This document shows positions 21,546 through 24,878 of a stretch of DNA of 24,878 nt, piece after piece. Numbering within the stretch: position 1 is the first letter of the stretch; each line of letters starts with the position of its first letter. Location: NCBI RefSeq assembly GCF_019423705.1, contig NZ_JAHZAX010000017.1, positions 1 to 24,878 of the forward strand, given 5' to 3'. Source of the DNA: Ruminococcus sp. (GTDB lineage: Bacteria; Bacillota; Clostridia; Oscillospirales; Ruminococcaceae). The translations under genes were made by a program, and so were the position numbers. The notes below the pieces were generated by a model. That model was not told the DNA's origin and did not search any database. It saw nothing but the letters and a program-made list of their open reading frames with translations.

Positions 21546-24500
21546 TTATTTCTTAGTTGTTATCGTCTTAGTAGCCGACCAAGCGCCGTAATATTTCGTA
21601 CCGTTGACAGTTGTGTAAATTCTCATACGGACGTAATATTTTTTGCTGGCTTTGAGCTTTGTGAAGCTCTTTGAGGTCGTGGACTTGCTTGTGATAGTCG
21701 CCTTAGAAACGCTCTTGAACTTGGAATCCGTGCTGTACTGAATCTCATAGCCAGTTGCGTGATCTTTCTTTGACCAGCTTGCTGTGAAGCCCTTGGATTT
21801 AGCGGTCAGTTTGTTTATCGTCTGCTTTGCAGGGTTGATCTTAAAAGTTTTCGTGATCGTGCCTGTGTAGTTGCCCTTGCCGACGATCTTGACTGTTGCT
21901 TTGCCGACTTTTGTGTTATTGCTGTAAGATATTGTGTAGTCTGTGCCGCTCTTCAAGGTCTTGCCACCAAACTTAACAGTAATTTTTTGCGTTTGAGCTT
22001 TGCCTGTGAAAGTCTTGTTGGAAATACCCGAAACAGAAGCTTTCGTGAAGTCATTTTTTATACTGAATGTCTTTGAGATCGTACCAGTATAATTGCTCTT
22101 ACCTGTGATAGTTACCTTTGCCGTGCCGACTTTGGTGTTATTGCTGTAAGATACTGTATAATCCGTGCCGTTCTTCAAAGTTTTGCCGTTGAGCTTGACT
22201 GTAACAGACGGCTTCTTGGCCTTGCCGTCATAGGCGTATGTCGAAGTCGAGAGCGTTACGCTTGCCTTTGAAATGCTCTGCTTTGCAAGCGCTGGGATAT
22301 CGGCAGTTTCGAGGACTGTCTTGCAGACTGTGCACTCCTTGTGCTTCTTGCCCTTAACGCCGATCGCTGCGGCTTTGTCGGTTATCCAACCGCTGGATTT
22401 GTGACCTGTGGCTTTTATCTCGATCTGTGCCTTGATTACTTCGCCGCAAACTGAGCAATGGGAGCCCTCAGTTTTGCCTGCTTTGGTGCAAGTAGCTGGG
22501 ACAGCTGGATCAATTACTTCGGTGTGACCTTTAATTGCACTTTTTCTGTATTCAGTTTCTGCACCGCAAATCGTACATTTGTAAGCTTCAGTCTTAGAAT
22601 AAGTGCAGCCACTACCGCTGCTTGAAATTACGACCCATTCTAGTGTGTGACCCTTGGCTGGGATAGACTCGGTGTAGGTATCGCCACATTCGCAGGTGAA
22701 AGTCTTTACGCCCTCTGCTGTGCAGGTCGGCTGTTTTGTTATCGTTGAGGTGTAGGAATGGGTGTGGGCAGGCTTGCCTAAAACTTCACATTCAAGCTCG
22801 CTGGACTGCGCATACTCTTCGCCTGCGGTCTGATAATAAACGGTCAGCTTGAAATTATCCTGCTTTTTGTAGATCTCATCGCCGTCATCATAGAAGCCAA
22901 AGGCATATGCACCGATATTTTCAACAGACTTTGGTATCGTAATGCTGTTGAGGCTTCCACAGCAGACAAATGCTCCCACGCCGACGTCTTTGAGAGTTTC
23001 GGGCAGGGGCACGCCTGAAAGCGCCGTACAGTTGCCGAATGCCCAATTGCCAATATTTTCAAGAGTCGCTGAAAGCTCAATGCTTTCCAAGTTGCCGCAA
23101 TACATAAATGCGCCCTCGCCTATGGACTTCACATTGCCGCCCATTTTAAAGGTCTTGATATTTGAAGCAAAGAAGCTGTAATCGCTGATAGTAGTTACGC
23201 TTTCGGGAAGCTCAATGCTGTCTGCTTCAAAATACGCAAAGGCATTCGGAGCGATCGCCGTGACGGTCTTGCCATTTACTGTTTCAGGAATTTTGATATC
23301 AGTATCGCTGCCCATATAGGCTCTTATAGCGATCGTGCCGTCCTCCAGGTCGTTGTAAAGGAAATCGCCGATGGTGCCGTCTGTGCAGGCAACGTTCTTT
23401 ATGTCAATATCACCGAAAATGTTATGGAAATCAGAAGCGCTGTTGAAATAAGTCATAAGCTGAGCGCAAGTGCCTCTGAATGTTATTTCCTCGAAAGCGC
23501 CGTTGTAATTGTAGAAGGCATATGTTGGTATCACTTCGGCGTTTGCGGAAATGGAAATGCTTGTGATATTTTTATTGCCGTTAACTATCCATTTGCCAAA
23601 TTCTTTCACGCTGTCGGGGAATGTAACCGATGTAACGGAAAGGGTCTCTCTTGGGGCAAGGTTGCTTGAAAATGCGTAATCGCAGATTTTTGTCACGCCC
23701 TCTGGAATAGTGACGTCGCCAGTTGCGGCATAGGCATCGATAAGGATACCGTTTACTACAACGAGATGGTTCTCGCTGCGCTTGTCGGATATCCATTCGG
23801 TATCATAGAAGGCATTTGCACCGATATCGGAAACATTTTTGCCCACATTGACAGTTTTAAGGCTCTTGCAATGCTCGAAAGCTTGCTGACCTATGCTTGT
23901 GACAGAGTCAGGGATAGTTACAGACGTAATGCTTGAAGCCATATAAGATGTAGGGCTCACGAAAGCGTTTGGCGATATTGTAGTTACATAGTCAGGGATA
24001 ACAAGGTCTCCTGTGCAGTTTCCGCCGTTATAAAGAATAGTATTTATTATAACGAGTGGGTCTTCCGCAAGCTTATTTTTCAGCCATTGTGTATTTGTGA
24101 AAGCGCCTGTATCAATAGAGGTCACGGACTTCGGGATAGTTATATCGCTAAGGGCAGTACAGTTTGCGAAAGCGTTGCTGCCTATGGACTTCACGCCCTC
24201 TTCCATTACGACTTTTTCAAGGGTAGAGCTGCTGCTGAACAGCCAGTCGCCCAGCTCCTCAACGCTTGACGGAATGATAAGCTCCTTGATAGTGCCGCAA
24301 TTTCTAAAAGCTGCATAGCCGATACTTGTGACCTTATGACCGTCGATCTCGGCAGGCACGTTCACCTTTTCGGCAGAGCCCGTATACTTTGTTAACCTTG
24401 CAGTATCGTCCTCGTTCAAGCTGTAAGTAAAGCTGGAAGTGTCCTCCTCCGCACTAGCCGAAATGCCAAACCCGAAAAAGTTTACCCCGCTTTCAGCCGC

Positions 24501-24563
24501 AGGCAAAGCCACCGAGCCAAACGTCAGCGACACCGCCAACAGCGTTGCTAAAATTTTCTTCAT
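21546..24563 (-). CDS. BspA-type leucine-rich-repeat surface protein with CxxC repeats, Ig-like repeats and fibronectin III end
   Basis: A 1005-residue secreted protein. The signal peptide is at about 1-40 (KKILATLLAVSLTFGSVALP, cleavage perhaps after ASA). Residues about 60-590 are Treponema/BspA-type leucine-rich repeats with units such as SIGSNAFANCTALSDITIPKSV. Residues about 600-765 hold CxxC pairs in repeats ending KGH (ECGDTYTESIPAKGH). Two Ig-like repeats of about 75 residues follow (KTLKNGTDYTVSYSNNTKVG and a near copy), then a fibronectin III domain (about 915-1005). No LPXTG or other cell-wall anchor is seen, so it is released or held by other contacts. The ATG at 24563 is 8 nt from GGAGG. 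Such proteins bind host or plant surfaces or other bacteria. No clear terminator follows the stop. Confidence 0.92.
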   Translation of the reverse strand: MKKILATLLAVSLTFGSVALPAAESGVNFFGFGISASAEEDTSSFTYSLNEDDTARLTKYTGSAEKVNVPAEIDGHKVTSIGYAAFRNCGTIKELIIPSSVEELGDWLFSSSSTLEKVVMEEGVKSIGSNAFANCTALSDITIPKSVTSIDTGAFTNTQWLKNKLAEDPLVIINTILYNGGNCTGDLVIPDYVTTISPNAFVSPTSYMASSITSVTIPDSVTSIGQQAFEHCKSLKTVNVGKNVSDIGANAFYDTEWISDKRSENHLVVVNGILIDAYAATGDVTIPEGVTKICDYAFSSNLAPRETLSVTSVTFPDSVKEFGKWIVNGNKNITSISISANAEVIPTYAFYNYNGAFEEITFRGTCAQLMTYFNSASDFHNIFGDIDIKNVACTDGTIGDFLYNDLEDGTIAIRAYMGSDTDIKIPETVNGKTVTAIAPNAFAYFEADSIELPESVTTISDYSFFASNIKTFKMGGNVKSIGEGAFMYCGNLESIELSATLENIGNWAFGNCTALSGVPLPETLKDVGVGAFVCCGSLNSITIPKSVENIGAYAFGFYDDGDEIYKKQDNFKLTVYYQTAGEEYAQSSELECEVLGKPAHTHSYTSTITKQPTCTAEGVKTFTCECGDTYTESIPAKGHTLEWVVISSSGSGCTYSKTEAYKCTICGAETEYRKSAIKGHTEVIDPAVPATCTKAGKTEGSHCSVCGEVIKAQIEIKATGHKSSGWITDKAAAIGVKGKKHKECTVCKTVLETADIPALAKQSISKASVTLSTSTYAYDGKAKKPSVTVKLNGKTLKNGTDYTVSYSNNTKVGTAKVTITGKSNYTGTISKTFSIKNDFTKASVSGISNKTFTGKAQTQKITVKFGGKTLKSGTDYTISYSNNTKVGKATVKIVGKGNYTGTITKTFKINPAKQTINKLTAKSKGFTASWSKKDHATGYEIQYSTDSKFKSVSKATITSKSTTSKSFTKLKASKKYYVRMRIYTTVNGTKYYGAWSATKTITTKK

Positions 24564-24611
24564 CAATAATTCCTCCCATTTTTTATTTGACCTGTAAAAG
24601 TCTATATCAAA

Positions 24612-24640
24612 ATGGTAGCACTTTCAAAGTCTGGTGTCAA
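24612..24640 (-). promoter_or_regulatory. Promoter of the leucine-rich-repeat protein
   Basis: On the minus strand a perfect TTGACA, 17 bp, then TACCAT, a poor -10 box. A good -35 with a weak -10 and direct repeats just upstream fits an activated promoter. Confidence 0.65.
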
Positions 24641-24641
24641 C

Positions 24642-24678
24642 TAAAATGTAACGAATGTCGTTAAAATGTAATGAATGT
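24642..24678. repeat. Two 17-bp direct repeats abutting the -35 box
   Basis: TAAAATGTAACGAATGT (24642-24658) and TAAAATGTAATGAATGT (24662-24678) differ at one base, with a 20-bp period, ending 2 bp from TTGACA. Tandem sites two helical turns apart next to a -35 box are typical of activators such as LytTR-type response regulators. Confidence 0.75.
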
Positions 24679-24703
24679 TTTGGGAGAATGGGCTGTAGCA
24701 TAC

Positions 24704-24733
24704 AAAAAAAGAGAACTGCAATCGCAATTCTCT
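24704..24733 (-). terminator. Intrinsic terminator after the tRNA-like remnant
   Basis: On the minus strand AGAGAATTGC pairs with GCAGTTCTCT (10 bp, one G-U) over GATT, followed by UUUUUUU. It ends transcription from the tRNA side before the promoter of the repeat protein. Confidence 0.9.
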
Positions 24734-24745
24734 TTCCACATTATT

Positions 24746-24797
24746 TGGTCGAGGTGACGGGACATTGAACAATGGGTTCAAGCCTGCGTTTCGACCA
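24746..24797 (-). pseudogene. tRNA-like remnant (52 nt)
   Basis: On the minus strand the 3' end repeats the last 18 nt of the neighbouring tRNA, including CCA (24746-24763 equals 24848-24865). The 5' end TGGTCGA pairs with the 3' TCGACCA (7 bp), and TTGAAC pairs with GTTCAA in the middle (6 bp, loop of 5). It is far too short for a tRNA and has no anticodon arm. It sits between two terminators, as if a tRNA-terminator unit had been duplicated and one tRNA had decayed. Confidence 0.55.
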
Positions 24798-24801
24798 AAA
24801 T

Positions 24802-24845
24802 AAAAAGGGCTACGCTTTTCGGTTTCTCAAAGCATAGTCCTTTTT
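24802..24845. terminator. Terminator after the tRNA gene
   Basis: AAAAAGGGCTACGCTTT and AAAGCATAGTCCTTTTT form a 17-bp stem with two mismatches that become G-U pairs on one RNA strand. On the minus strand UUUUUAUUUU follows. It starts 2 nt after the tRNA 3' end. Confidence 0.88.
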
Positions 24846-24847
24846 AC

Positions 24848-24878
24848 TGGTCGAGGTGACGGGACTTGAACCCACGGC
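24848..24878 (-). tRNA. tRNA gene, 3' end only (cut by the window edge)
   Basis: On the minus strand it reads through a T arm with GGTTCAAGTCC, then CCGTCACCTCG and the encoded ACCA end. The acceptor 3' strand is CACCTCG with discriminator A, so the missing 5' end should be CGAGGTG. A C1-G72 pair is common in tRNA-Pro, but the anticodon is outside the window and I do not assign the amino acid. Confidence 0.82.

Overview
The window looks like a piece of chromosome from a Gram-positive Clostridia bacterium, most likely a Ruminococcus-like gut Oscillospiraceae. This rests on strong Shine-Dalgarno sites with ATG, GTG and TTG starts, consensus sigma-A promoters, a DUF4364 protein, and a BspA-type leucine-rich-repeat surface protein with CxxC repeats and a fibronectin III end. 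The placement is inferred from gene content; there is no rRNA here. Nearly every gene lies on the minus strand. The exception is a glycerol dehydrogenase gene.

Layout. 86-1793: an ECF sigma factor with an overlapping membrane anti-sigma/sensor protein. 2037-6748: one operon, transcribed LURP-one-like gene, aroB, aroA, aroC, DUF4364 gene, with a sigma-A promoter at 6817-6845 and a terminator at 1971-2001. 6941-8276: DAHP synthase (aroF) behind a long leader that encodes an unannotated 36-residue peptide with 11 aromatic residues, followed by an intrinsic terminator. This looks like attenuation of the first shikimate step by aromatic amino acid supply. 8322-9822: hflX behind a second attenuator-like leader with an 8-codon upstream ORF. 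10061-11158: glycerol dehydrogenase on the plus strand. 11253-13196: LysR regulator, small monooxygenase-like protein and YczE-type membrane protein. 13420-15436: a short-chain dehydrogenase and an OFA-type MFS transporter, probably a substrate uptake and oxidation pair.

15745-21224 is the most unusual region. It is an apparent operon that reads peptide B, permease B, peptide A, permease A, permease 2, ATPase. The two peptides are 143-residue secreted proteins I do not recognise. Each is followed by an intergenic hairpin and then by an FtsX-like permease. The peptide-permease unit is tandemly duplicated. The start of the peptide and the end of the permease are almost identical between the copies. 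The end of the peptide and the outer domain of its own permease have diverged. The first copy even keeps the start codon of the following permease as a two-codon remnant. I read it as a bacteriocin or toxin-like peptide with a matching ABC export or self-protection system that is diversifying by duplication and gene conversion. That function is an inference.

21546-24563 encodes a large secreted repeat protein whose promoter is preceded by two direct repeats 20 bp apart. The window ends in the 3' end of a tRNA gene, with a 52-nt tRNA-like remnant next to it, each followed by its own terminator.
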